From positions 10,912,001 to 10,976,000 of the forward strand of contig NC_046679.1 in the NCBI RefSeq assembly GCF_009870125.1: a stretch of 64,000 nucleotides of DNA. The letters run 5' to 3'. This stretch comes from Drosophila pseudoobscura. Its lineage: Eukaryota > Arthropoda > Insecta > Diptera > Drosophilidae. Position numbers and translations under genes: made by a program. This document shows positions 48,476 through 60,100 of the stretch, piece after piece. Every line of letters starts with the position of its first letter. Within the stretch, counting starts at the first letter, position 1. The notes under the pieces were generated by a model, which had not been told where the DNA came from, searched no databases, and saw only the letters and a program-made list of their open reading frames with translations.

Positions 48476-51400
48476 GAAGGGATTGGCCACTCGTGGCTGT
48501 CCCTGCTGCGAGTAGCTGCCGCCCTGCTCCTGATATCCCGGCTGGTAGCCCTGGTCCTGCTGATAGCCGCCCGCCTGCTGGTATCCCTGCTGCTGCTGGT
48601 ACTCGTACTGCTGATCGTCCAGATTGGTCTCCTGCTCCTGCTGGTACTGCTGGCCGTACTCGAGGTGGTTCTTGACTTCGCCCTCGACTGGCTTCTGGTC
48701 GTGCATCACGTAGGTCTGGTACTCCTTGTTGGGCGGATCCTGCATCAGGATGTTGGCCTCGTTCTCGAAGGGCTTGAAGTCGTAGATGTTGCGCAGCTTG
48801 CGTAGTACGGGCACGTAGGCCAAATTCGAGAAGGCGATCATGAAGTTGAGCGCAGTGAATCCAATAGCCTCCACCACGCCGCCGGCGATGATCGGGCCAA
48901 CGGCGTAAGCGATCGAGTATGAGATGTCCGCGATCGCGTAAATGCTGCCGTATACGGACACGTAGCGGACGTCCACCAGGTAGCCGAGCGTCGGCAGCAG
49001 GGCAGTGTCGATGAGCGCGATGCCGAAGCAGATGACGCAGATGGGCAGCATCAGCATCTTGTAGCCGGTGCAGAAGGGTATGATGAAGCAGGAGAAGCCC
49101 TCGAGTGCCAACCCGATGGCAGCCATCAGCCACTGGTGTTGCGGATACTTGCGGGCCATCTTCACTGTGATTACCACGCCCAGGACGTGCGGAAAGAAGG
49201 CGGGCAGCCAGACCATGCCGATCTTCCAGTTGTCTGTGGTCATCGTATCCTCCATCCACAGCGAGATGGTGGGCTCCAGGAAGGCCAGGGCCACATTCGA
49301 CATGGTTAGTGCTCCGGCACACACAGCAATGTAGGGATCCATAAGGAGGCGCCAGATGGGAATTACCTGATCCTGGACCTCCTTGCTCTGTCTAATCTGC
49401 TCCTTCAGGGGCTTCATCACTAGCAGCAGCATCACGCCGTCAAGGGCGCAGACGAAGGCCAGGATCAGGAAAGGGACTTCTTTTCCGGCAAACTGGTACA
49501 GTGCTCCGCCGAAGGGTGGTGCCACCAGGCAGCCAAAACTAATGAACGCCAGGGCAATGCCCAGCGCCTGCGATCTCTCGTTCTCTTCGGTAAAGCGATC
49601 GGCGATCATGGCCAAGCCCGCTGTGTCCGCGAACGCCGAGCCGGCGCCCTGCAACGAGCGGGCGAAGAACAGGACGCTGTAGCTGCTGCCGCAGGCGAAG
49701 ACGGCCGTCGAGAAGAACATGATGGTGAGGCCAATCATCATGGGCAGGTCGTAGCCGATCTTATCGATTAGGCCACCCGAGAACGGATTGACCATCAGCT
49801 GAACGATGGCCTTGGAGGCGAACAGTAGGCCCGTGGCCGAGTCCTGGCCGTGGTGATCGTGGTGCACGGGTATGATCATGCCCGTTACGTTGTCCCGCAG
49901 CGGGGGTGGCGTCGGGCCGTCGTCAAAGTTGCTGATCTCGCGCAGATAGTCGGGTATGATGGGCACAATCACCATGTAGAGCATGTTGTCCAGCAGCAGG
50001 GCTATGGACACGATCACCAGAATAAGGCGGCGCTGGTTGACCGGCTCCTGGATCTTCTCCCACACGATCTCCTTCACCTCGCGCAGCTCCAGGTTGATTA
50101 CAGGTATTTGGAATGAGGCCATATTGCTAGCTGCTCTTACTTAATCTCTCAGGTGTGTTATGAGTTCTTCTCCTTCTCTCGTTCTGCTTCCTGCTTTCTG
50201 CTTCCTGTTTGCTGTTGTGTTTTGTACTCAGAAGTTACCGTCCCTCTACTGCTTTCTCTGCTTTAATGCTGCTTTCTGTGGAGCTCGAGGCCTGTCAAAT
50301 TCATGGTCACAGCCGGAAATTGCTTAGCACTGGCTACAAATATGGCTGCTTCCGTTTCCGCTTTGCTAGTTGCCCTCCCTTTTGCTTTTGTTTATGCTTT
50401 GAGGTGGTTTGTAGTTGTTGTAGTTGTTGCTGTTGCTGTTGCTGTGGTGTTTTACATGTTTTCGTGTGGTTGTTGGAGTTGTAGTTGTAGTTGAACGAGT
50501 TGTGGGCATGCCAGTGAACAACCTTTAACGACACAGAAACAAGATTTCGTTAGTCTTTTCGTTCATTAATTAATGAATAATCCATCTCTTCTAATCCTCG
50601 CGATCACTCGCTCGCTCTCATCCTCCCGCTAACTAGGATTCAGTTGATTAGTATTTTTATTTTTAGTAATTCGATTGCTTTTATGATTGAAATGTTGTTT
50701 CTGTGTTGCAAAAGGCTGCCTGCTGGTGAACAGAAATTGTATTGTTAGGATTAGTTCGTGGCATGGGCGCGCACAGCATTCGATTCGGATTCGGATTCGG
50801 TTTTACATAAGATTACATTTTCTTTTCGAGTGACACACATTTCAATCATAAAACAAATACCGAAAAAAGTAAGTACATTCTACAATTAAGTCATTGAATA
50901 TGCCGCCGTCGAGCAATGATTATCAAGCAATTATTTTAATTGGATTTTGCGGCAAATTCGCTTCAAATGTGGCCATTCATTCAAATGGGCTTACCCGGGT
51001 GGAGTCTGTCCCCAGCCCAAGTGGAGTGGAACGGAGTGGATTGAAGTGGTGTGGAGTAGAGTGGAGGACCCTTACGGCCACGTGGTTGTACTCATTGAAC
51101 CCCGAACCACGAAGCCTACGCTCTGCTGTAATTATAATTATTGCTTTTCCGCACAAAAAGGTCGTACACTCGACCGACCCGCACGCAAGGGCCAGAACTT
51201 GAACTGCAGGAAAGAAGAAAACAAAACCCAGCCCAACACAGGATCCACACTTTTTCCAGGAAAAGTGTATGTTTTCATCATTTGGGATTCACGCTTTTAA
51301 AGATTCTTCCTCTATAGTGTTTGGTGCGTGTTGGCTATCAATGCTGATCCAATTTCAACATTTATCTACCTTGTATCGCCCTGGCCGGCCCAGGGCCAGG

Positions 51401-54400
51401 ACCAGCCACCCCCAATCGGAAAACACGAAAATGCGACGTGTGCAGGGTATAAATATGACTACCTCTCCAGCCATCCATCTCCCCCTGCCCCCTGCCCCCT
51501 GCCCAGGGCAGAGCCGCCCCCTCATCGTGCTTTGGTGTATGCGAGACGTAACAAAAACATTTCGTTTTATCATTAAATTTTCATGACCACGTTCGTGTAT
51601 ATGCGCCGGTACCCCCAGCCGCCTCATCAGCCTTGGGTCCTGCCTTGATCGAGGGCGGGTGCACACCCCACATGCACATATCATACCAACGTACAGATAC
51701 TAACAGCCCCCGTAATGTCCGTGAGTCAATTATGTTCTGTGGCTGTATGTGTGCGAGAGTTTTTTTTGCCAGAGACTTTAATTTTTGAGCTTCCCCTAAC
51801 TACCATAATGGGACTGGGGGGAGGCCCGAGAGCACTGTGGGGCCTGGGCCAGGTGGGGTGGCCGTCGCACTTGACCCTGTGGGAGGGGGTGGCTAGCGCT
51901 AGCGAGCTTTTATCTGAACCAGGGGTTGTTCGCCAGCAGCTCGTCGGCAGCGGCTCGAGTCAAGTGCAGAAACGTGTGCCTACATGTTGATTGTAGCAAC
52001 ACACCGTTCAAAATACTCGTATCTAAAGGAAAGGCAATGCCGTGCAACATTACGGGTCTAAGCACACACGCAGCATAATTTGTATTCACGCTTTTATAAT
52101 TTTATTGATTTTTCCGCACTGTCTGGCAAAGGGCTTCGTGCGGACAGCTGACGAATTTCCCAGCATTGAGTTTTGGCTCTCAGTTTCTGGCTCACACTGT
52201 GGCTGTGGCACTATTTGGTTTCCTTTTCATGTTATGCGGCAACCCCAGGAGAAGGAGCAGCTTCCGACTGGCTCAATTAGTCGACAGAGCATTCATATTT
52301 TATGCAGCTTCCACCGCAGTAAATTATGGCAAGGCATGGGGGAAGGCGAGGGCAGGCATCTTTAGTTTCTGCTCTATGCCGCATTATTAATGTACTGCCT
52401 GGGGCTCGACCTGCTTTGGGCTGCAGGTGCTCCGACCGGAGACGACTGTCTCCACATGAAATATTCAGTTCAAGCAGCTTTAAGATGAGCGATGAGCATT
52501 TCTCTGACGACTTTGAATGGATGCCCGAATGGAAATTCAATCTACTGCTGCCGCCAGACAACAAAGTGCACTTTCGCTAGCCCCAAAATGGGATTTTCCG
52601 ACAGCGAAATAGAGTAAAGGAAATTCCCAGCATTCAGGGGCTTAGAGTTTCACCCACTTCATAGCAAAGATGATCCTCGACTTTTGCCGCTTTCGGTTCC
52701 CGCTGCCATGGGAACCCTCGCAGCCTGCTGCCGCCATACACATTCTCCACAGGAAGACCCCAACAACAGTGCTCGGGCTGTTTGCTTTCCCTGCGGAAAA
52801 GGGGAATGAAATTACATTCAATTTTTTTGTTCTGTTTCTGGCTGCCTTCTCTGCGGGGGCGTGGACGGTGTGGTGGGTGTGCCGCCGTCGTCTGTCTGAC
52901 GAGGTAATCAGCGTAAAATAAAATTTCATTTTCCTGAAGGGTAAGACATAAAAAAGGCGATACAATATAGCAAACATTCTGGTCCCGACCTGGCCCGGCC
53001 CAGCCCAGCCCAGGCCGGCCTGTTTGCATTCACAATGAGAAGGCAGGAAAAATGACGGACATTTTTGGGAGCTTTGCCAGGGCAACAGATATTCCGTTTT
53101 ATGTATATCATTAAAATTATTAATCTAGAGAAATGTCCTCTGCTGATTTTTGAGGGGATAGTGCGGTGTGTGTGCGGGGTGCGGGGTGCTGTTTGCTTAA
53201 ATAAACAGCAAATAAAATATATCATAATATTTATGGTAAGCCGCATTTCTCACGCTGCCTGCCACTTGACAAAAGGCAGTGGAAAATCCTCACAAGTGTT
53301 CGACCTCCCCAACCCCCTAGATGGCAGCCCAAACCCTCCTTTGACGGGGCTTGTAAAACTCCCCGCAAGTGTTGTAAGCTGCTTTGTTCAAGTGGCGGCC
53401 TTGCGAAGGGTTGATGCGGCAAAGTTCTGTTATAGCCACACTTCTGGGTCTGGGCTTGGCCTGGGTCTGAGGAGGGGTCCCATTCGACAGTGTGATACAA
53501 GAGTTTACCAGACCATTCTCTTGTGTTCGATTCTATCGCAACCTTTGCTGCTCTCTGGCTGTATGGGTGGTTTGCTGAGGCGTGTGCGCATATTTGTGGT
53601 ACCCTCACAGTCCCACAACCCAATTGTAAGTATCTAATGAACTGTGGCCAGCTAATGAGGCGCCACCTCACCTTGTGCCTGCCACTCCGGATCGATTTAC
53701 TTGCAGCCTTAGCCCCCTTTTCGACTGCCAAGTGTTTTCTCGGTGACATTTCTGTTTCAAGTTTAATTGTCTTGTCTTGTATCGATTGCCTTTGTACTGG
53801 GTTAACTGAACCATCCAGGCCTGGCCAGGGGCTTGCGCATTTGTTAATTGCAAAAGTTTCGAAAACGAAAACGGAAAATGGAAAACGGAAAATGCAAAAC
53901 GGAAAATGCCCATTTTAAGGTCCACAAAAACCCTCTCCGGCAAAGACAAAATGTGTCCGTGTCCGCAACCCTCTTCAGAGGATGGCTCCCTGCTTTTATT
54001 GTTGCTCTGGCCGATGCTGATGTGCTTTTATCAACTCCCAGCGGACCAGCAGCCACTTAGCCCGAGGATCCATTTCAAAACTTCCTCGTATACAGAGGCG
54101 AAAACAAAAGGCAGCGCTGAGGCGCCATTTTGGCTCTGATGCTCCGATGGGGACCGCGGGGCGTATGAGCATCGTGGCACTCTTCGTGGGGATGCCTATA
54201 AATCAAAACATTAACTGGGCGGATCCGGGTGGAGCCTGGAGCCCCAACTACGCACAATGGGAGTTGTCTACAATAAAGGGAGTGACTCTCAAAATGTTCT
54301 TTTTCTCTCCGAGTGCGAGTGCGTGTCTAATGTGCGTGTCTTTCGCACACATGTGCACTTTTGCTCGTCCTCGACAAAGCCCCCCTAACGTGGTCAGCTT

Positions 54401-56714
54401 CTAGCCTCGGATTACAAATTGATTTGCACATAAATTACTTGGACCTGGCGCATTTATGGCCCTTTGTATGTACCGAGAAAATAAATTACCTTTATGTTCC
54501 CACTAAGAAGTTTTCCATTCGACAGTTAATTCTCTCAGGGTCCACAAGTTTTGGCCAAGCACATACAGTATATATAGTTTTTGATTAATAGTGGAGCCTG
54601 TCCTGTCCTGTTCTGTCCTGTCCCTCTATCAAATTGCTAATTTCAAGCATCGAAAATCCAGAATCCAGAAAATGTAACCATTTGTAGCCGTGCAAATGCG
54701 GAGCAATCAACAACACCATCAGCGCCCGGTTTACGACTTTTGATGTCGCTACTCCTGCTCCTGTTCCGTGTCCTACCCTGCCTGTGGAATCGCCCCACTT
54801 TCTGCCTCTGATGGCTCAATGTTCGCAACCCTCGAGAAGCAGGTCTGTTCGGGGTCCCGGGCACACTTTTATCAGACAGCATCAAGACAAATGCGTTACT
54901 TGTTTCTCGTTTAGCTTATTACGAGCTACCTTCCTGCCAGCCTTTGTTTCTGGCGTTTCCATCCCCTCAGGCGGTGGCTGGGTCTGGGGCTGAATCTGGA
55001 TCTGAGGCTGTGGTGGCTGTGATGTTGGGAGGATGTGGAAGTGGTTGGTGCGCCCCCTTTGTTTTGACATGAAACCGCTATGAACACATCAGCGCTACAA
55101 ACGCGTCTACAAGGCAAACAATCTAATGACAACGGCGCTCTCTTGTTTGTATTCGTGTCGTGGCTGCCTATGTTTGTGTGTGAAATTTATATTTATTGCC
55201 TTCATTATGCAGCAGCCGCACTACCAGGCAAAATTTCTTCTCTGTGGCAGGTGGCAGGCGCATGGTCGGTGGCTGGCTGATGGTGCCTTCACATTGATGA
55301 ACCCGAACTAGACCCGAGCCAAGGCGAGAGTTGTAATGATTTAATGGGACAACCGACACAAATTTGATTAGTCTGCGCAATCTAATAAAGAAATCTGCTG
55401 GCGTTTCTTGCCTAATTGTTTGTCAATTGCTGGCCGCAAGAAAGTATGACACCATCTGCAGCCAGCACAAAGATCGTTAAGTAATTTGTGCCTTGGCTAC
55501 GGCTATTCATGGGTTCAAGAGGGCCTAAAAGTGCAGAAAGTATGCGAAATCGATTTGGCAAAGAAATGATTGATTAAAGAAGTATATTCGGGTGCCTTCC
55601 CTAGAATTTGAAACATCGTGAGCTTGCAGTATTATATAATCTAAGAATATTATGGATCTTCTTCGACTTCGATGTGTAACACAGCCCATGGTTCACGTTA
55701 AAACACTTCCACAATCCCTAAAGTTCTTCGGTATCATCGTTTCGAGAAATAACTCTATACATTAGCCCCAGGTGTTTCAAAAGAAACCTTATATAAAATA
55801 TGACAATGACAAGTCATCCGATTCCGAGGTTAGTTCTTAATTTAGCACGAAAGAAAGTTCCTCAAGGAGGAGCTCATATTCTATCCGGAATGTACCTATG
55901 AAATTGTTATGCCAACTCAAAATTTAAATAAAGGACCATTCTACTTAAAACTAAGAACATTTTGATCGACTCCCTCAGTTCAATACCAAGTGAGTTTTTC
56001 GCTAGATTTGGCTTTCTATTTGCCATGGCACCTGGTTTGCCCTCGTTCGTGTTACATAAGAAGGCGCTCTAGCAGCTCACGAGGTAGACAGCCTAACGGT
56101 GACTGTTCCATTCCAGTTCGTTCCGTTGCGTTCCGTCCATTCAGTGAAAAGCGAACCTACGAGAGTCTCATTTTTGGGCCATAAATAAAATGTGTCTACC
56201 CTGTGAAATGTGGCAAGTGTCGAGGCCCACACACCCGGACACACAGACACATACACCTTATACAGTATATACAAATGTGATACGCTATATATATAGATAT
56301 AGGTATAGCAAAGGACAGCGCTGGGAGGTAGGAAGGAGGCGATGACGAGCACGAGCACGAGGACGAAACTCTTTGCACAGAACTGCTATTCTACTGTAGT
56401 GTTTGCTGGCGAGATGTTGTTTAGTTTTAATTATATGCAGTTTTAGAGGCGTCACGTTATGTAAGCACTCGAAATAAATGACAGAGGCACTCGCAGGGTG
56501 CGGGGCAGGGAAGGGGGCTGTTGGCTGGTGGCTTACCTGTGTCGCTCGGTGTGATATTGCTGAGGCGATGGGTGAGGAAACCGCGCAAATTGGAGACAAC
56601 TCGCTGGGGCGAGTTGGGCCCACTGCCAATCGAGAAGCTACGCAATTTGGAGAACAGGGCGGCAGACTCCGCGCCACTGCCCGCGGCGCTGCTGTTGCCC
56701 TCGTTGGACGCCAC
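33678..56714 (-). CDS. ChAT: choline O-acetyltransferase, GTG-initiated, eight coding exons
   Basis: ChAT transfers acetyl from acetyl-CoA to choline in cholinergic neurons. Exons: 56714-56537, 40379-40300, 39142-38951, 35875-35114, 35055-34645, 34543-34397, 34329-34129 and 33875-33678. All phases close, giving 722 residues (721 remembered for D. melanogaster). There is no ATG in frame; the start is the GTG at 56714 (AAC GTG G context) before GCG TCC AAC GAG, aligned with the known fly N-terminus. In-frame TGA lies 15 codons upstream. The acyltransferase body contains PLPINSNPGMVFPPRRF, the active-site His at about 419 in CYEHSTSEG, and CIRAASTEALEWAKAM. It ends SLDIMRDLLQN. VAChT is nested in intron 1 and two cuticle-type genes in intron 3. 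The donor of exon 6 (GTGGGT) is the weakest junction. Confidence 0.95.
33984..34033. repeat. (GTGCT)n pentamer repeat in ChAT intron 7
   Basis: About nine units of GTGCT/GTACT in the intron between ChAT exons 7 and 8. Confidence 0.85.
36125..36161 (+). promoter_or_regulatory. TATA box and initiator of the first nested chitin-binding gene
   Basis: TATAAATA at 36125-36132, with an initiator-like TCAGTA at 36156-36161 about 32 bases on. The ATG follows at 36238. Confidence 0.75.
36238..37011 (+). CDS. secreted chitin-binding-type protein with His/Glu-rich repeat, 231 aa
   Basis: Two exons, 36238-36244 (ATGAAAG) and 36323-37011, nested antisense in ChAT intron 3. The protein starts MKVFALALLCLAAVAQAH, a signal peptide cleaved near residue 17. 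A Peritrophin-A/CBM14-like module follows: LQCARGEIGIRWP, EYYVCQGIYG, IHCPAGEVF and QQCASP. It shows four cysteines and the aromatic spacing of chitin-binding domains, two fewer cysteines than the full six-Cys family. Next come a His/Glu-rich segment at about residues 119-152 (HEHHEQNELHELHEHHEHEH) and a Lys/Pro/Ala-rich C-terminus (VKKPVVPVPAKKATSAKKP). It is probably extracellular matrix, tracheal, gut or cuticle. The likely D. melanogaster relatives are CG7714/CG7715 (from memory, not certain which). Confidence 0.85.
37771..37794. repeat. (GA)n dinucleotide repeat
   Basis: Twelve GA units about 150 bases upstream of the second nested gene's TATA-like box. GAGA factor can bind such runs. 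Confidence 0.9.
37945..37983 (+). promoter_or_regulatory. TATA-like box and initiator of the second nested gene
   Basis: CATAAAAAG at 37945-37953 and TCAGTG at 37978-37983 have the proper spacing of about 32 bases, 52 bases before the ATG. Confidence 0.7.
38035..38818 (+). CDS. secreted Cys-rich protein with Thr/Ala/Pro mucin-like tail, 232 aa
   Basis: Two exons, 38035-38044 (ATGAAAACCG) and 38130-38818, nested antisense in ChAT intron 3. The signal peptide is MKTVIFVLAAIVAVNA, cleaved before QNTC. An N-terminal Cys-rich module spans about residues 17-95 (NTCYRTPVY, DPIVCPKAGIKLPNYE, TYYQCGSVG, TSCATENYFSYVMQSCGPC). It resembles a diverged chitin-binding type 2 domain. A Thr/Ser/Ala/Pro-rich tail follows, with repeats such as ATGSTATGSTATATT, expected to be O-glycosylated. 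A poly(A) signal AATAAA is at 38892-38897. With its neighbour it shares the tiny MK-coding first exon, TATA-driven promoter and domain order, so the pair are probably tandem paralogues. Confidence 0.82.
39143..40299 (-). other. ChAT intron 2
   Basis: This 1.16-kb intron has GTGAGT donor and TTGCAG acceptor. It includes a small tandem repeat of CGAAACGTTGAAA type near 39708-39736. No gene was seen. Confidence 0.75.
40801..40829. repeat. (CA)n dinucleotide repeat
   Basis: A CACACACGCACACACA... run in ChAT intron 1. Confidence 0.9.
42671..42702. repeat. (ATGCCC)n hexamer repeat
   Basis: Five to six units, the last with one substitution (ATACCC). Confidence 0.9.
48377..50122 (-). CDS. VAChT: vesicular acetylcholine transporter, single exon nested in ChAT
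   Basis: VAChT is a 12-helix MFS antiporter that exchanges vesicular protons for cytosolic acetylcholine. The 581-residue uninterrupted ORF has an ATG at 50122 and TAA at 48377. TM1 is RLILVIVSIALLLDNMLYMVIV (about residues 32-53), with the family Asp in LLLDNM. A luminal loop carries an N-glycosylation site (NVT, 78-80) and a His/Asp cluster (VHHDHHGQD). The MFS signature lies in FSGGLIDKIGYDLPMMIG, and further helices run to about residue 445. The cytoplasmic tail (about 446-581) is Gln/Tyr-rich, with QQGYQQAGGYQQDQGYQPG repeats and about 16 consecutive glutamines before an NPF motif; it ends ANPFRQGF. It sits between ChAT exons 1 and 2 on the same strand, the classical cholinergic gene locus. 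Confidence 0.96.
48425..48480 (-). repeat. polyglutamine-encoding CAG repeat in VAChT
   Basis: A CTGCTGTTG-type run on the plus strand encodes about 16 consecutive glutamines near the VAChT C-terminus, flanked by NPF motifs. Confidence 0.9.
50123..56536 (-). other. ChAT intron 1 upstream part; VAChT 5' region
   Basis: Between ChAT exon 1 and the VAChT ATG. The 179 bases directly upstream of the VAChT ATG contain no ATG on the sense strand. Non-coding throughout as far as I can see, with a (CCTGT)n run at 54597-54622. Neuronal enhancers are expected, but none can be read out. I could not place a VAChT-specific splice acceptor with confidence. Confidence 0.55.
54597..54622. repeat. (CCTGT)n pentamer repeat
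   Basis: CCTGTCCTGTCCTGTTCTGTCCTGTCC, about five units. Confidence 0.85.
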
Positions 56715-57121
56715 GTTCGCTCCGTGCACTGGGATCCTTTTCCAAAGGGGGTTTTTTCAGAGCCTTTTCAAGCGCGCGCGACTTTCTTCCAAGGATTCTT
56801 GGGCCGACTTTTCGTTTGACGCGCTGTTATGTAAAACGAGGGAAACGCTCGCGCCAATCCACACACCGAACACACTGACACTCTACCCGTTCACCGTTAC
56901 CACACCGTGCGGCGGGGGGGAGACACACAACAAGAAGCAAAAATCTCTCTGGCAGCACCACCAAAGGACAACGACAGACAGACAACGACTACGAGGCAGC
57001 AACGTGCGTTGTATCGTCCGGGCAGGAGCAAAGGTAACTTCTGTCTGGCACTGGGGCTGGCTCTGCCACTGCTGCTGCTGCTGCTCGGCTCTGCTTTGCT
57101 GCTCTGCTCTGCTGCTCTCTG
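56715..57121 (-). promoter_or_regulatory. AUG-free 5' leader of the ChAT/VAChT locus
   Basis: On the minus strand no ATG occurs in any frame from 57121 down to the exon-1 donor at 56537. About nine would be expected by chance in about 585 bases. An in-frame TGA lies 15 codons before the ChAT GTG, and the only possible start-like codons between are GTGs. The leader is rich in CAG/AGC (57060-57120). The transcription start was not located; it may lie at or beyond 57.1 kb. Confidence 0.7.
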
Positions 57122-60100
57122 CATACACCGTTATTTTGTCGGTATTCAGCCTGGAATGTCTGAGGCGTCTCCGTCCGCTGCCCCTGGCCCGCAGAACGTG
57201 AGCTTTCCACGGCGCAGGATACGACGCATGCGCCTCCAAGGGGCAGTCAACCAATTGGCTGAGCTCTGGCGGAGCTACCTCCGCGGACTGCCCGCCTCGC
57301 CCGTGTTCCCAGGCACATTACTCTCGCCCAGTTGAGCACATTTGAATACATTTGTATTCGCGCGAGGCGAAGAAAATCAATTTCTCTCAAACATTCGTAC
57401 CTGTCTGTCCACTCTCCTCAGCTCTGGCTCAGGTTTTTCTCAGTTCTTTTCTTTACTTGTATTTCCTTTTCTTCTCGATACTGTTCCTATGCGTGTTCTG
57501 GGCTTAATCGTAGCATACATTTTAGGGCTTATGTAAGGCAGGTGTGGGTGTGTGTGTCTGTGGGAGTTGGTAGATTTTCTTCTTTGGCCCAAAAATACGC
57601 ACTCACAAACACAATGTAATTATTTTACAACAACAAGCCAGTACTGGCAGGACGATTTATTTGTTAATTCCAGCAATTGCCCAAACAATAAACACCAATT
57701 TCTCTTCCGACAGTCTCTATACTTAGATTCACATGTACTTACAAGTATCTCTCAAGTGCCTCGAACAATGGACTTGGACTCGGACTCAGACTCGGGACTT
57801 GGACTCGGACTTCTGATAAATATCTGGCGAGGACTGCAATGCAGAGGCGGTGTCCCAGCCTTTTGTTATATTTTTGGGCAACACCAGCCACACAACTGTC
57901 ACACAATTTGCCAATTTCATTGTCATTTATCATCTGACAGGCACTTTCTGCAATTTATCAAGACTTAACTTGTGCTCCCCGGCTCAAAGGCCACGCATTT
58001 ACGCCGAGATGAGACTTTTGTGTTTTGTGTTCCGGTTCGCCATAACACGACGAATATAATATTCATTGGCAGATGAAAAAATTGCATTACAAATGTATTC
58101 AGTCCGTTCTTTCAGTTTGCTGTTTTCTCGCACCTTTTTTTGCCTCCTGCCACACTTTTCTGTTGCTTTTGTCTACATCTCTGCTGTCTTTTGTCGCCAA
58201 CTCTTTTCTCTCTATTGCTTATGTTTCATTTTTTATGCGAAAAACTTTTTAAAAAGCGGTTTATAATTTATTCACTGCCTTGGGAAGTTTCTGTAGGTGA
58301 TTGGAGCGCTTGGCATTCAGTGGGACAGAAAGGATTCTACTTAAAGTTAAAGCCAAGAAGCGAGTTATACATTTATGAATCTGATAAAGATATGACCTAC
58401 AGTAGAACTACTATTCTGTCCATAATAATTAGTATTTATCAATGTAAATGATGATCTATCGGACAGAGATTCATAAGATGCATATTTGTATTCATTTATT
58501 TAGAGCTTTAGCTGTACTCCCACTCGTTCTCCATTGATTGATTCACTTTTATGGCTTTGATGTATCCAGTTTTATATTTTCATTCAGGATGTACTGCCAT
58601 TGATTCGCTTTGAGTGCCACCAATTTCCCGTTGCAAATGAGGCAAGCACCTAAGCTGGAAGTCATGTCAAGGTTATAGCAGTTTTATTGATTGATTATTG
58701 AACGGAAGTGCATAGAAATGACTCCCCCGACGGCTTTAAATCGAATCTCCACTCAAAGTTCGCCTCTTCTTTTAAAAGTTTTCTAGTCTTTGAGGATTTG
58801 CTCCTAAGAACCTTTAAAATCCAGCCACGTATAAGCAATTACGTGTGTAAAATTCTTGCTAAAACTAGTATTTTTTCATTTCTTATTTTCTTTTCTGGTG
58901 CTTTTTTGAGGTAACTTTTAATGCAGTGCCACAGCAGCAGCAGCAGCAGCAGCGATCGATATGAGCCGCGGCAGCGGAAAGTTGTAGAAGTCTGCTCCTC
59001 TCCGGTTCTCCTTCTCAAAGGTAAATCAAGGTGTGCCCTGGCCCGGCAGTGTGCGTGTTGTGTGGGCGTACGAAAGTGGGCGTGGGTGGGTGTGCCTCCT
59101 GCGGATGTTTGCACGGCGGCTTAAATATAAAAACACTATATGGTGGGGCCAAATTATATAGCACAGCCATCATCAGCGTCGCCGTTTCAGAGTCTCAGGC
59201 TCTGGCTCTGGCTCTGCCTCTGGCTGAGTCGGGCCAACGTACTTTGGGTTACCCAAAGTGGTTGAAAACAAGGTTGTTACTGGCCCGCGGCGCGGTACGT
59301 GGTACGCACCACCCACTCGCCCATCCGGCAGGCCGGGCAGGCAGGCCAGACCCAGAAAAATGTCTACAGGGCACGCAAGGCAAACGAGCTAAAAAGAAAT
59401 GGCAAGAAGAAAGGCAACCGCGTCAAGGGCCCACAATAGACCAAACAAAGCCAACTTTTCCACAGGTACACAAAAAAACACCAAGAACTGAAACAACGAG
59501 GAATGGTCAGAGGTGGCTGGTCTATATATAGAAAAATTGCGACTCTGTATCCGTAGTCGATTTGCACAGCACTCAAACTTAATTCAATTTTAATTTACAG
59601 CTAATTGTTTGACCCCGAGAGATGTCCCGTCATTTGTCATTGCTGGGACTGGGACAGGGACGGGTACTGGGATTAATTAATGTTCCGCGGGCCAAGTGGA
59701 GCAGCGGACAATTGAAATGTGACACCGAGAGGTGACTGAAAGTCAACGGAAAACGCTAGTCCCAAGATGCTCCGCTCCGGGCAATCGAAACTGTCAACTC
59801 AGAGTGGAGTAACGCTGGGCGGTCCTGGGAAGAGACTTCAAAGCGATACTTGGCCCAATTATGAACCCCTAACCGATCCCAGTCCAACCTGAAACCAGAA
59901 CAACAATTTCCATGCCCTAATATTTATTTTCAATTAGGAACTTGCTCATCCCCGGAAAAGTGATATAATGCCGGGCATACTCGCACTTGTAATGCGTACG
60001 CCTTTGGCCAATTAGAGGATGGGGTTAGACTGGCATCTGCTTGGATGTAAACGAGCCGCCACCACCACCACCAGCACCAGCAGTGGACCCACTCCCACTA

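Noticed and set aside
48386-48805. 139-codon plus-strand frame rich in Leu across the VAChT tail
   Set aside because: It is the antisense shadow of the Gln/Tyr-rich VAChT C-terminus (CTG runs read as Leu) and has no features of its own.
58921-59124. MQCH-polySer frame with a GTAAAT donor after CTCAAAG
   Set aside because: Driven by a (CAG)7 repeat; no further protein-like sequence and no partner exon.
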